In this document: piece after piece, positions 42,195 to 50,316 of the stretch
Position numbering within the stretch: the stretch's first letter is position 1
How the letters are laid out: every line of letters starts with the position of its first letter
Assembly: GCF_031177825.1 (NCBI RefSeq)
Contig: NZ_JAPSKE010000009.1
Location: 142,720-206,719, forward strand
Length of the DNA stretch: 64,000 nt
Reading direction: 5' to 3'
Source of the DNA: Paenibacillus sp.
GTDB lineage: Bacteria; Bacillota; Bacilli; Paenibacillales; YIM-B00363
The notes under the pieces: generated by a model
Told to the model about the DNA's origin: nothing
The model's input: only the letters and a program-made list of their open reading frames with translations
Databases searched by the model: none
Translations under genes and position numbers: made by a program

Positions 42195-43145
42195 TCACCC
42201 GCTCTGCGCGTTCCCCGCCTGCACGTCCGCGAGCAGCTTGGCGACGCCGACGAACGCGCTGAGATTCGCCCGGTCGCTGTAGCGAACGGCGACGTCCGGG
42301 AAGCCGAGCGCCGCGCGGACCTCGTCTTGGAACAAGTCGGCGCTCTTCGCGATCTGCCCGCCCACGACGATGCCGTCCGGCCGAAAGCGCGCGACGAACG
42401 GCCGCAGCATCTCGCCGGCCAAGCGACCGAAGCGCCGGAACGTCTCCGCGGCCGCCGCGTCGCCGCCGCGCGCGAGCTCGGCGAGCTCCTTCACGTCCAG
42501 CCCCGGGTCGGCGCCCAGCTCGGCCGCGATCCGGAGGATGCCCCGCTTCGAGATGTAATCGTCCACGATCGATTCGCGGAAGGGCTCCTTATACAACCAC
42601 CCGTTCGGCGGCACGTCCGGCCGGTCCTTCACCAAGACGCCCCCGTCGATGAACGCCGAGCCGGCCCCCGATCCGAGCGTAAGGCAGATCGTTCTCTCAT
42701 AGGCTTGCGCGGCGCCGGACAGCAGCTCCCCGAGCGCGAACAGGTTCGCGTCGTTCTCGAACACGACGGAGAACGGCGCCGCCATCCGCCGGCGCAAGCC
42801 GGCGTTCTGCAGCAGCCGATTCGTCAGCTCCTCGCGGAGATTGACGCCGTAAATATGATCGAATTTACCCAAGCCCCGGATGTAGCAGATGCCGTTCTCA
42901 TAATCGAACGGCCCCGGGAACGCGAAGCCGATGCCGGACAACAAGGAATGTTTGTCGATAATCTTAGCCGCCTGCTGCTCGATCACGGACGTCAGATGCT
43001 TCAGCAGCGTCTCCTTGTCCTCCTTCGAGCGGGACGGATAGATCATGATCGTATCCATGCGCACGTCGCCGCTCGCGTTCAGCACCGCGGCTTTGATGAA
43101 GACGCCTCCGATGTCGAGGGCGATGGAATATACGTTATGGGTCAC
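42195..43145 (-). CDS. ROK family protein (sugar kinase-like)
   Basis: A 316-residue ROK protein. The N-terminal phosphate loop is SIALDIGGVFIKAAVL, and the catalytic-base region is VVFENDANLFALGELL, followed by ICLTLGSGAGSAFIDGG and RPDGIVVGGQIA. The usual zinc motif (GH...CxCGxxGCxE) between the two lobes is absent; the corresponding stretch reads NGWLYKEPFRESIVDDYISK. It has no N-terminal DNA-binding domain, so it is not an XylR-type repressor. Overlaps the permease gene by 4 bases. Probably phosphorylates a sugar made by the surrounding enzymes. Confidence 0.87.
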   Translation of the reverse strand: MTHNVYSIALDIGGVFIKAAVLNASGDVRMDTIMIYPSRSKEDKETLLKHLTSVIEQQAAKIIDKHSLLSGIGFAFPGPFDYENGICYIRGLGKFDHIYGVNLREELTNRLLQNAGLRRRMAAPFSVVFENDANLFALGELLSGAAQAYERTICLTLGSGAGSAFIDGGVLVKDRPDVPPNGWLYKEPFRESIVDDYISKRGILRIAAELGADPGLDVKELAELARGGDAAAAETFRRFGRLAGEMLRPFVARFRPDGIVVGGQIAKSADLFQDEVRAALGFPDVAVRYSDRANLSAFVGVAKLLADVQAGNAQSG

Positions 43146-44053
43146 TTATGGTCCGCTCCTTCGTAATACACCCACGACTTGCTCGTTCGCAGGATAAGCA
43201 AGGTGAACATCAGGCTGATGACGAGAAGCACCCACGCCATGGCCGACGCGTACCCCATCGCTAGATCGCGGAACGCTTTGTTGTACAAATACAACGCATA
43301 AAACATCGTCGAATTCACGGGACCTCCGCCGGTCATGATGAACGCTTGCACGAACACCTGGAAGCCGCCCAACACGCCCATGATCAAATTGAAGAAAATG
43401 GTCGGCGTCAACATCGGAATCGTAATGTTGAAAAACTGTCGCATCCGTCCGGCGCCGTCTACCGTCGCAGCCTCGTACAGCTCTCGGGAGATGCCTTGCA
43501 AGCCGGCGAGATAGATGATCATGCCGCCGCCGACGCCCCAGAGGCTCATAATGATGAGCGAAGGCTTCGACCAAACCCGATCCTGCAGCCACCCCGGCCC
43601 TTCGATGCCGATCTGGGCGAGCGCCGAGTTGATGAGGCCGAAGCTCGGATCGAAGATCCATTGCCAGAGCAGCGATACGACGATGATCGAGACGACGCTG
43701 GGCAGATAGAAGATCGTCCGCCAGACGCCGATGCCCTTCACCTTCTGGTTCAGGAGCACCGCCATGAGCACGCCCGCGACCGTCGATAACGGCACGCTGA
43801 AAGCGACGTAATACAGCGTATTGTAGAGGCTCTCCCAGAACAGCGGATCCTCGGAGAACAGGATGCGATAGTTGAGCGTGCCGACCCATTTCGGCGCGCT
43901 TAACATGTTGTAGGAGGTGAAGCTGAGATATAAAGAGTACAGAATCGGACCGCCCAGGAAGAAAATCAACCCGATCAGCCACGGAGAGAAAAACAAATAT
44001 CCGTTAATCGCTTCCTTCGTTCGCATATTCATCTTGAACGTTCGGTTTCTCAT
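43142..44053 (-). CDS. Carbohydrate ABC transporter permease (MalF/UgpA type)
   Basis: A 303-residue permease with six spans; EAA loop RELYEAATVDGAGRMRQFFN. ATG at 44053 has AAAGGAG 11 bases upstream. It lies after the lipoprotein gene (81 bases) and is coupled to the ROK gene. Its partner permease is encoded on the far side of the lipoprotein gene. Confidence 0.93.
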   Translation of the reverse strand: MRNRTFKMNMRTKEAINGYLFFSPWLIGLIFFLGGPILYSLYLSFTSYNMLSAPKWVGTLNYRILFSEDPLFWESLYNTLYYVAFSVPLSTVAGVLMAVLLNQKVKGIGVWRTIFYLPSVVSIIVVSLLWQWIFDPSFGLINSALAQIGIEGPGWLQDRVWSKPSLIIMSLWGVGGGMIIYLAGLQGISRELYEAATVDGAGRMRQFFNITIPMLTPTIFFNLIMGVLGGFQVFVQAFIMTGGGPVNSTMFYALYLYNKAFRDLAMGYASAMAWVLLVISLMFTLLILRTSKSWVYYEGADHK

Positions 44054-44134
44054 TTCAGGGCGAACTCCTTTGTCCGGCCTTCGGCCCGGAGGTTCCAGGC
44101 CGAAGAACGGAAGTCAGATCGTTACGGCGGACGG

Positions 44135-45508
44135 TTATTGCGTGGCGGCGAAGTTTTTCAGCTCCGTCTCGACGAGCTCCTGGGCCTTCTTAAGGGCTTC
44201 CTCCGGCGCCATCTCGCCGAGAAGCACGGCTTCGACCTGCGGCTGAATATGGTTCGCCCACGCCGGAGACGCCGCGACGTATTCGCGGAAGCGCGTGTGA
44301 TCCATAATGCCGACCATCGTCTTCCAGATCGGATCGTTCATGAACTGCGGATCGCTGACCGCGGCGATGTTGGAATACAACCCCCTTGAAACCTTATGCA
44401 TCTTGATTTGCACGTCTTTATCCAGCAAGTATTTCATCAGCTCCCAAGCGGCGTTCGCTCTGGCCTCGTCTTTGTTGTCGATGATCTCGAGGCTGAAGCC
44501 GGCCGACCAGCTCGCGGGCGACTTCCGGGCCGGAATGGGCGCCACGCCGAACTCCAAATTCGGATTGTTGCGAAGAATGTCGCCGTACAGCGTATTGTTG
44601 TCGACGATCATCGCCACCTTCTCGGCGATGAACGGATTGTAGCCGAGCGAGCCGGTCTGCGACTTGAAGGCGGTGAACGCTTTGTTTCCGTATTTCGCTT
44701 GGACGTCCGCCATCCATTGGAGCGCTTCGACATTTTCCGGCTTCGTGAACGTCGGTTTCAAGCTGTCGTCCCAGAAGTCGCCCCCGTTCGTCCAAGCCAG
44801 CGTCCATAGGTACATGTTGCCGAGCGCCGGGGAGAAGCCGATCCGGTCGATCAGATCGCCGTTCATCTTCGTCAGCTTCTCGGCGTAGGAAGCCAGCTCT
44901 TCCCAAGTGGCCGGCGGCTTCTCCGGGTCGAGGCCCGCCTCGCGGAACGCGGCTTTGTTGTAGTACAGCAGACGGACGTCCGTCTCGAACGGCATATGGT
45001 AAGAAGCGCCTTCGTATTTCGACTGCTCGACGAGCACCGGGAACAGCGCGGACGTGTCGAAGTTGTCGCGGCTGATGAACGGATCGAGATTGACGAGCGT
45101 GCCCGACTTCGCGCGGGCGCCGACGTTGTCGATCTCGTTGAGCGCGAGGTCCGGACCGCTGCCTCCGGCGACCGCCGTCGTCAGCTTCGTCCAATAGTCC
45201 CAGAAGGAGACGCCGAGCTCCTCGACCGTAATGTGCGGGTTTTTCGCCTCGAACTCATTGACCACCTCTTCCATCAGCGTCTTCATGTCGCCGTCCGAGT
45301 AGATATGCCAGAATTGAATCGTCACCGGCTCTTTCTCCGCTTCCGCCGGCGTCTCCGCAGGAGTTTCCGCAGGCTTCTCCGCGGGGGTCGCGGCCGGAGG
45401 CGCGTCGTCCTCGGGAGCTTCCGTCGCCGCGCCGCCCGAGCACGCCGCGAGCATGGAAAGAATCAGAGTCGTACTGAGCAGGATGAGCGAGCTTTTTCTA
45501 CTTTTCAT
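44135..45508 (-). CDS. Sugar ABC transporter substrate-binding lipoprotein
   Basis: A 457-residue lipoprotein. Signal MKSRKSSLILLSTTLILSML with lipobox LAAC, then a repetitive linker of ATPAEKPAETPAETPAEAEK type that would hold the domain away from the membrane. The binding domain begins VTIQFWHIYSDGDMKTLMEE and contains the typical FEAKNPHITVEELGV segment. Second gene of the operon after a MalG-type permease. The ligand is presumably a glycan fragment handled by the mannosidase, esterase and propeller proteins of the locus. Confidence 0.94.
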   Translation of the reverse strand: MKSRKSSLILLSTTLILSMLAACSGGAATEAPEDDAPPAATPAEKPAETPAETPAEAEKEPVTIQFWHIYSDGDMKTLMEEVVNEFEAKNPHITVEELGVSFWDYWTKLTTAVAGGSGPDLALNEIDNVGARAKSGTLVNLDPFISRDNFDTSALFPVLVEQSKYEGASYHMPFETDVRLLYYNKAAFREAGLDPEKPPATWEELASYAEKLTKMNGDLIDRIGFSPALGNMYLWTLAWTNGGDFWDDSLKPTFTKPENVEALQWMADVQAKYGNKAFTAFKSQTGSLGYNPFIAEKVAMIVDNNTLYGDILRNNPNLEFGVAPIPARKSPASWSAGFSLEIIDNKDEARANAAWELMKYLLDKDVQIKMHKVSRGLYSNIAAVSDPQFMNDPIWKTMVGIMDHTRFREYVAASPAWANHIQPQVEAVLLGEMAPEEALKKAQELVETELKNFAATQ

Positions 45509-45549
45509 AAATACATAACCCTCCTTGATTGAGTTCGATCGATAATCCG

Positions 45550-46440
45550 TTATCCCTTAACCCCGGTCAGCGTAATGCCTTCGATGAAGTAACGCTGACA
45601 TGTGAAAAACAACAGAATCGTCGGCAGCATGACGATGATCGACGCCGCCATCATGACGTTCCAGCGAGTGCCGTATTGCATCTGGAACGAGCGCAAGCCC
45701 AACGCCAACGTGAATTTGTCGGGATCGTTCAAGTAGATCAGCGGCCCGAGGAAGTCGTTCCACGTCAACATGAACGTGAAGATGGCGAGCGTCGCGAGCG
45801 CCGGCTTCGACAGCGGCAGGAAGATCCGCAGGAAGATGAAAAATTCCGGACATCCGTCGATTTTGGCCGCCTCGGACAGCTCCCTCGGAATCGTAAGGAA
45901 AAACTGCCGCAGCAGAAAGATGTAGAACGCCCCGCCGAAGAAGAACGGCACGGTCAGCGGCAAATACGTGTCGATCCAGCCCAACTGCTTGAACAGGATG
46001 AACAGCGGAATCATCGTCACCTGCGAAGGCAGCATCATCGTCGCCAGCAGCAGAATGAACCAGAACGACCGCCCGGGAAAACGAAGCCTCGCGAACGCGT
46101 ATGCGACGAGCGACGAAGAGAGCACCGAGCCGAACATCGAGACGGCGGTCAGGAACGTCGTGTTCCACGCGTATCTTAGGAACGGGAACGATTGCACCGC
46201 GGCCGCGTAATTCGACCACTTGACCGTGCTCGGAATCCATGCCGGCGGTAGGCTGAACAAGCCTGCCTCGTCCTTCAGCGACGTCGAGATCATCCAGAAG
46301 AACGGCAGCAAGAACAACGCGCTTCCGGCGGCGAGCAGGGCGTAGACGACGACGCGGTGCATCGCGTCGCCGATGCGCGGCGGCCTTAGAGCGTATTGCC
46401 TTGGGGAAGCGCGTACAGTATCATTGGGATGGATCGACAT
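45550..46440 (-). CDS. Carbohydrate ABC transporter permease (MalG/UgpE type)
   Basis: A 296-residue permease with six spans; EAA loop RELSEAAKIDGCPEFFIFLR and C-terminus FIEGITLTGVKG. It is unusual in being the first gene, ahead of the binding protein. ATG at 46440 has GGGTGAT upstream; a later ATG at 46365 would remove only a polar N-terminal tail. Divergent from the AraC gene; the 159-base interval carries the operator described next. Confidence 0.93.
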   Translation of the reverse strand: MSIHPNDTVRASPRQYALRPPRIGDAMHRVVVYALLAAGSALFLLPFFWMISTSLKDEAGLFSLPPAWIPSTVKWSNYAAAVQSFPFLRYAWNTTFLTAVSMFGSVLSSSLVAYAFARLRFPGRSFWFILLLATMMLPSQVTMIPLFILFKQLGWIDTYLPLTVPFFFGGAFYIFLLRQFFLTIPRELSEAAKIDGCPEFFIFLRIFLPLSKPALATLAIFTFMLTWNDFLGPLIYLNDPDKFTLALGLRSFQMQYGTRWNVMMAASIIVMLPTILLFFTCQRYFIEGITLTGVKG

Positions 46441-46550
46441 TCTAAAAATCACCCGGTTTCCGTGGAGTGTGCTCGCTCTACTTGCGGGATTGAATCCGCT
46501 TTCAATGCTTATATCCTAAGCTTTCCGGCGAGTTGCGTCTTTAAAAATTC

Positions 46551-46580
46551 GTGACACCTTTTTATAAAATGGAGACACCG
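46551..46580. promoter_or_regulatory. Candidate AraC operator between importer operon and AraC gene
   Basis: GTGACACC (46551-46558) recurs as GAGACACC (46572-46579), exactly 21 bases apart, two helical turns, as expected for AraC-type direct half-sites. The segment 46560-46580 (TTTTATAAAAT then GGAGACACCG) matches 50232-50252 upstream of the GH38 gene at 19 of 21 positions. Confidence 0.65.
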
Positions 46581-46599
46581 CGAAGAAGGAGAGCTCCCC

Positions 46600-47529
46600 A
46601 TGAGATGGACCCAGCAGCAGCTGAACCAGAGCAACGCGTTCCTGAACGATTACGCCGTCACCCTGCGCGGCACGGACGTATCCTACTACGTGCATTACTG
46701 GGGCGGCGAGACGCAGCTGCTCACGAACCACGTGCATAAGCACTCGTTCTTCGAGATCTGCTATATTCTCGACGGCGAAGGCGAGTACGAGGAAGGCGCG
46801 AACCGCATCCCGCTGTCGCCCGGCGTCGTCTTCCTGTCCCGCCCCCATCTTCAACATCAGATCAAAAGCGAGAACGGGCTGTTCATCCTGTTCCTCGCCT
46901 TCGAGCTGCTCGAAGCCGAGTCGAGCCCGGCGGCGATCGATCGGTTTCACCGCATGGCGAAGACGGATTCGTATTGGTTCGAATCGACGGCGGACCATCC
47001 GATTCCGCAGTTATGGTCCGCCCTGATCTCCACGGCGATCGAGCCGTGCTCGTTTTTGGACGATCACGTGCTCAGCCTGTCGCGGGCGCTCGTTACGTCG
47101 TTCGAGGCGGCGTTCAACCGGCGGAAGCCGCCGCAGCAGGAGAAGCCCGCGAGACCGAATACGAGCACGTTCGTTCATCGGGCGAAGCTGTACATCCGCG
47201 ACAACCTGTCGCAATCGCTCAAGCTGTCCGACGTCGCCGATTATTTGCACATCTCGCCTCGTCATCTGTCCCGGCTGTTCGCCGGCGAGCTCGGGCAGAC
47301 GTTCACGAATTACGTCCGGAAGGAACGGGTTCGGCAGGCGGCCGCCTTGCTGACGACGACGGACTGGTCGATCAAGCGGATCGCGGAGGCGACCGGGTTC
47401 GATACCGTCCATTATTTCGCGAACGTCTTCAAGGCGGAAACCGGGCTCCCGCCCGGCGAATTCGGCAAGAAGTTCCGCGGCCATCAGGACATGTTCCAAC
47501 CCCCGGCCGGCATCGCGGCCGGGGAGTAA
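46600..47529 (+). CDS. AraC-family regulator with N-terminal cupin
   Basis: A 309-residue regulator. The cupin sensor holds HVHKHSFFEICYILDGEGEY and PLSPGVVFLSRPHLQHQI; the C-terminal double helix-turn-helix runs from about residue 195 (RAKLYIRDNLSQSLKLSDVA, then LHISPRHLSRLFAGEL) to AEATGFDTVHYFANVFKAET. ATG at 46600 with AAGGAG upstream. Divergent from the importer operon and convergent with the GH38 gene, whose promoter shares a sequence with its own. Likely activates both when the sugar is present. Confidence 0.93.
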   Translation: MRWTQQQLNQSNAFLNDYAVTLRGTDVSYYVHYWGGETQLLTNHVHKHSFFEICYILDGEGEYEEGANRIPLSPGVVFLSRPHLQHQIKSENGLFILFLAFELLEAESSPAAIDRFHRMAKTDSYWFESTADHPIPQLWSALISTAIEPCSFLDDHVLSLSRALVTSFEAAFNRRKPPQQEKPARPNTSTFVHRAKLYIRDNLSQSLKLSDVADYLHISPRHLSRLFAGELGQTFTNYVRKERVRQAAALLTTTDWSIKRIAEATGFDTVHYFANVFKAETGLPPGEFGKKFRGHQDMFQPPAGIAAGE

Positions 47530-47539
47530 CGCCAGCCCT

Positions 47540-50140
47540 CTACGACTCCGCGACGACGCGGATCGTCCGGAACGCCCGCGCGCCGAACGACGCGCGGCAG
47601 GCTTCCCCGTCGCCGTCGACGGGCAGCTCCTCCAAGTTCCGCTCCAGCGCGTCGGTCGCGAAGGCCGAGGCGACACGACGGCCCGGCAGCGAAATTCGCG
47701 CCTCCGTCTCCTTCTCCAGCAAGTTATTCATCCGCAGAATGACGCCGTTCCCGTCCTCCGCCGGCTTAACGTGGATGACGTTCGCGCCTGCGCCGGACAC
47801 CGATAGAAGACGACCTTCCTTATACGCCGGGCACTCGACCGCAGGGAACAGCTGCACCGGATGGGAGGCCGCGAGCCCCGCGGCGGCGGCGGCGGACGCG
47901 TCGTAGCGGTCGAAGGCGCGCAGCTCGTACTTGAACGACATCGCGCCCGGCTGGCTCGCCTTGAAGTTGGTGTCCCAATAGTTGTTCGCGGGCCAGGCGA
48001 GCAGCAGCGGATTCGCGTCCCGCGGCACTTCCGTCTGCTCCTTGCCGAAGTGGAAATCCCCGATCTGCACGAGCGGCGCGTCCGGGCAAGCGAGCGTCAC
48101 GCCCCTGGCGCCGTCGAAGACGGACACCGTCTGGTCGACCGTCGCCCAGTCGCGGCACATGCCCGGCAGCTGCTCTTCGTCCAGCTTCACGAACGTAGAA
48201 GCGCTGTCGAAGATCGCTTGCCAGCCCGCGTCGAGGTTCAGCGGGAACGCGAAGTACATCGCCTCCGGCTCGCGCACGTCGGTCTTGCGCATCGTCGCCG
48301 TCAGCTCGATGCCCGGGCGGTCCGCGAACAACGCGATGCGCTGCTCGAGTCGATCGAACCCCTCCCCTTCCCAGGCGAGCGCCAGCTCGACGGCGCTGCC
48401 GCGGCGCTCGACGCGGAGCGACGCCAGCTTGTCGGCGCCCCGTCGGCGCGCCTTCCACTCCCTCTTCCAACAGCTGATGTTGGCGTTCGTCTTGTCGACG
48501 TCGCGGTGGTACAACGACGTGCGATGCTGCGGATTCCGGAGCGGGTCGGGCTTCTCGTGCACGTATTGGAACAGCGTCCACTCGCTCGTCGGATCGATCA
48601 TCTGCCAGTCGAGCTTCTTGTCGGTGAGCGCCGTAATCCTCCCCGTCGCCGGGTCGTAGCGGAGGTCATAGAAACTCGTTTCGATCCGACCGGATTCGAC
48701 GATGACGTCGGCCGTCCGCGGCGGCTCGCTCAGCTCGGCGAACGGCACGAACTGGTAGCCGAACGGCGGCAGCGTCCGCGTCCCCGCGTACGGCAGCGAA
48801 CGGTCCGCGTCGTAGTTGTTCTGATGGTAGATGTACCGCGCCGCGGCGGTTTGTCGGCCTTCGGGCTTGTAATGAAGCGGAATATGCAGATCGATCGTTT
48901 GCTCCGCCGGCGTCGGGTTGACGAGCAGCAGCCCTTCCGGCTGCTCCGACTGCGGCGGGTTCCCCGCGAACTGCTCCAGCTTCCGGTTCAGCGCGAGGGA
49001 TGCCATGCTGTTCCCTTGATAGGCGTAATGCGCCTTGTGCGCCCAGAGCGCCTTCGTATAATGATCGTCGGGGTCGGTAATCGAGATGTTCGCCCCCCAC
49101 GTGTGTTCGTCGTACAAATTCACTTGCTCCCACGCCTCGTCCAGCCAGCGCCGGTCCGTTCGATCCGGGCCATGCGACAGCGCCGCCAAATATTCTGCGG
49201 TTCTCAGGCTGATCTTCGATCTCCGGTTAAGGCGGGTTTCGTACGCGGAGCTGCCTGCGCCGAAATTCCAATAATCGGTCCAGTCTCCGGCGAAGGTCGG
49301 CACTAGTTCTTCGGGGAGCTCGAGAAGCCTCTCGCGGAACGTCTCGGGCGTCACGAGCCGCATCTTCTGCGGATGTTCCTCCGCATTCCATCGCTCGATC
49401 ATCTCGAGCAGCTCCGTATCGGGCGGCGTGTTGTCGAGAAGCGGCACGTTCGTCGCCGATAGGAAGATGAAATCGTACGGGTAATCCTGCCGCTCGAGCC
49501 GCTCGAAGTATTCGTCGAGCCCCTCCCTCATCCGCGCCGTGCTCTTCTCCCACAGCTTGCAGAACTGCGTAAACAACGAGTAATGCTCGCCGTTGAAGCA
49601 CAGCAGCGACCTACCGTCCGGCGCCTTCCAACGGAACGCGCGCGGCCGCTGCAGCGGGTACCCGCCGAAGTGAATGTTGATGCCCGTCAGGTACAGCTCG
49701 ACGCCGGCGTCGAGCAGCACCTGCGACAGCGTCCACGGCTGTCCGTTGATATCGTGGTTAATCGCCGTATTGAGCTTCAGTCCGAATCGCTCGCGCAGCT
49801 CGCGGATCGGATACAGCATGCGGGCCAGCTGCTCCGCGTTCGTGAGCGGCGCCGTATGCGCGAACATCGCGGAGACGGCGAGCTGCCCGTTCCTTGCGTA
49901 GCGCTCGAACCGTTCGAGCTGCCGCTCGTCCGCTTGCTTCAACCAGCGAAGCACCGGCGCGGTCGCCTCGCACGTCCAGTAAAACCGGGACGCCTCGGGC
50001 AGCGCCTCCGTCGCCTCGCATAACTCGAGCGCCTGGTCGATGTACATGTTCTGCAGCTCCATCAGGACGGGCTGCGGATGGGTGTATCCGACGTCGAGAT
50101 GGCTATGATGGTAGATGAGAATTTCTTTAATCTTCGACAC
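47540..50140 (-). CDS. Glycoside hydrolase family 38 alpha-mannosidase
   Basis: An 866-residue enzyme without signal peptide. The zinc-binding H-x-D is in LIYHHSHLDVGYTHPQP, and the nucleophile Asp is in NTAINHDINGQPW; further conserved residues are in TNVPLLDNTPPD and NLYDEHTWGAN. The second half is the GH38 beta-sandwich region. I take the GTG at 50140 (GAGG 8 bases upstream) because homologues start with the IKEILIYHHSH strand; another GTG at 50173 is possible. GH38 enzymes release alpha-linked mannose from glycans. A sequence shared with the AraC/importer promoter implies common control. Confidence 0.9.
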   Translation of the reverse strand: MSKIKEILIYHHSHLDVGYTHPQPVLMELQNMYIDQALELCEATEALPEASRFYWTCEATAPVLRWLKQADERQLERFERYARNGQLAVSAMFAHTAPLTNAEQLARMLYPIRELRERFGLKLNTAINHDINGQPWTLSQVLLDAGVELYLTGINIHFGGYPLQRPRAFRWKAPDGRSLLCFNGEHYSLFTQFCKLWEKSTARMREGLDEYFERLERQDYPYDFIFLSATNVPLLDNTPPDTELLEMIERWNAEEHPQKMRLVTPETFRERLLELPEELVPTFAGDWTDYWNFGAGSSAYETRLNRRSKISLRTAEYLAALSHGPDRTDRRWLDEAWEQVNLYDEHTWGANISITDPDDHYTKALWAHKAHYAYQGNSMASLALNRKLEQFAGNPPQSEQPEGLLLVNPTPAEQTIDLHIPLHYKPEGRQTAAARYIYHQNNYDADRSLPYAGTRTLPPFGYQFVPFAELSEPPRTADVIVESGRIETSFYDLRYDPATGRITALTDKKLDWQMIDPTSEWTLFQYVHEKPDPLRNPQHRTSLYHRDVDKTNANISCWKREWKARRRGADKLASLRVERRGSAVELALAWEGEGFDRLEQRIALFADRPGIELTATMRKTDVREPEAMYFAFPLNLDAGWQAIFDSASTFVKLDEEQLPGMCRDWATVDQTVSVFDGARGVTLACPDAPLVQIGDFHFGKEQTEVPRDANPLLLAWPANNYWDTNFKASQPGAMSFKYELRAFDRYDASAAAAAGLAASHPVQLFPAVECPAYKEGRLLSVSGAGANVIHVKPAEDGNGVILRMNNLLEKETEARISLPGRRVASAFATDALERNLEELPVDGDGEACRASFGARAFRTIRVVAES

Positions 50141-50231
50141 GCGGTTCGCCTCGCTTCGATAGGGTGATTGCACCGACAGCCCCCATTATATCGAGGCGGG
50201 TTCATCCCGTCTTTGCGACCTGACGCCAGCG

Positions 50232-50252
50232 TTTTATAAAATCGTGACACCG
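50232..50252. promoter_or_regulatory. Candidate AraC operator upstream of the GH38 gene
   Basis: TTTTATAAAAT followed by CGTGACACCG, 19 of 21 bases identical to 46560-46580. It is 92 bases upstream of the chosen GH38 start, a usual distance for an AraC activator site. Confidence 0.65.
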
Positions 50253-50267
50253 TTTTCAAAAAAAAAC

Positions 50268-50296
50268 GAAAAAAAACGGGACGCGTGCCGCCCCGT
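50268..50296 (-). terminator. Intrinsic terminator of the phosphodiesterase-like gene
   Basis: Minus strand ACGGGG...CCCGT stem (50296-50276) followed by TTTTTTTT (50275-50268) and a second T-run. Directly downstream of the stop at 50317. Confidence 0.8.
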
Positions 50297-50316
50297 CTCG
50301 TTCCCGAATCGAACTT

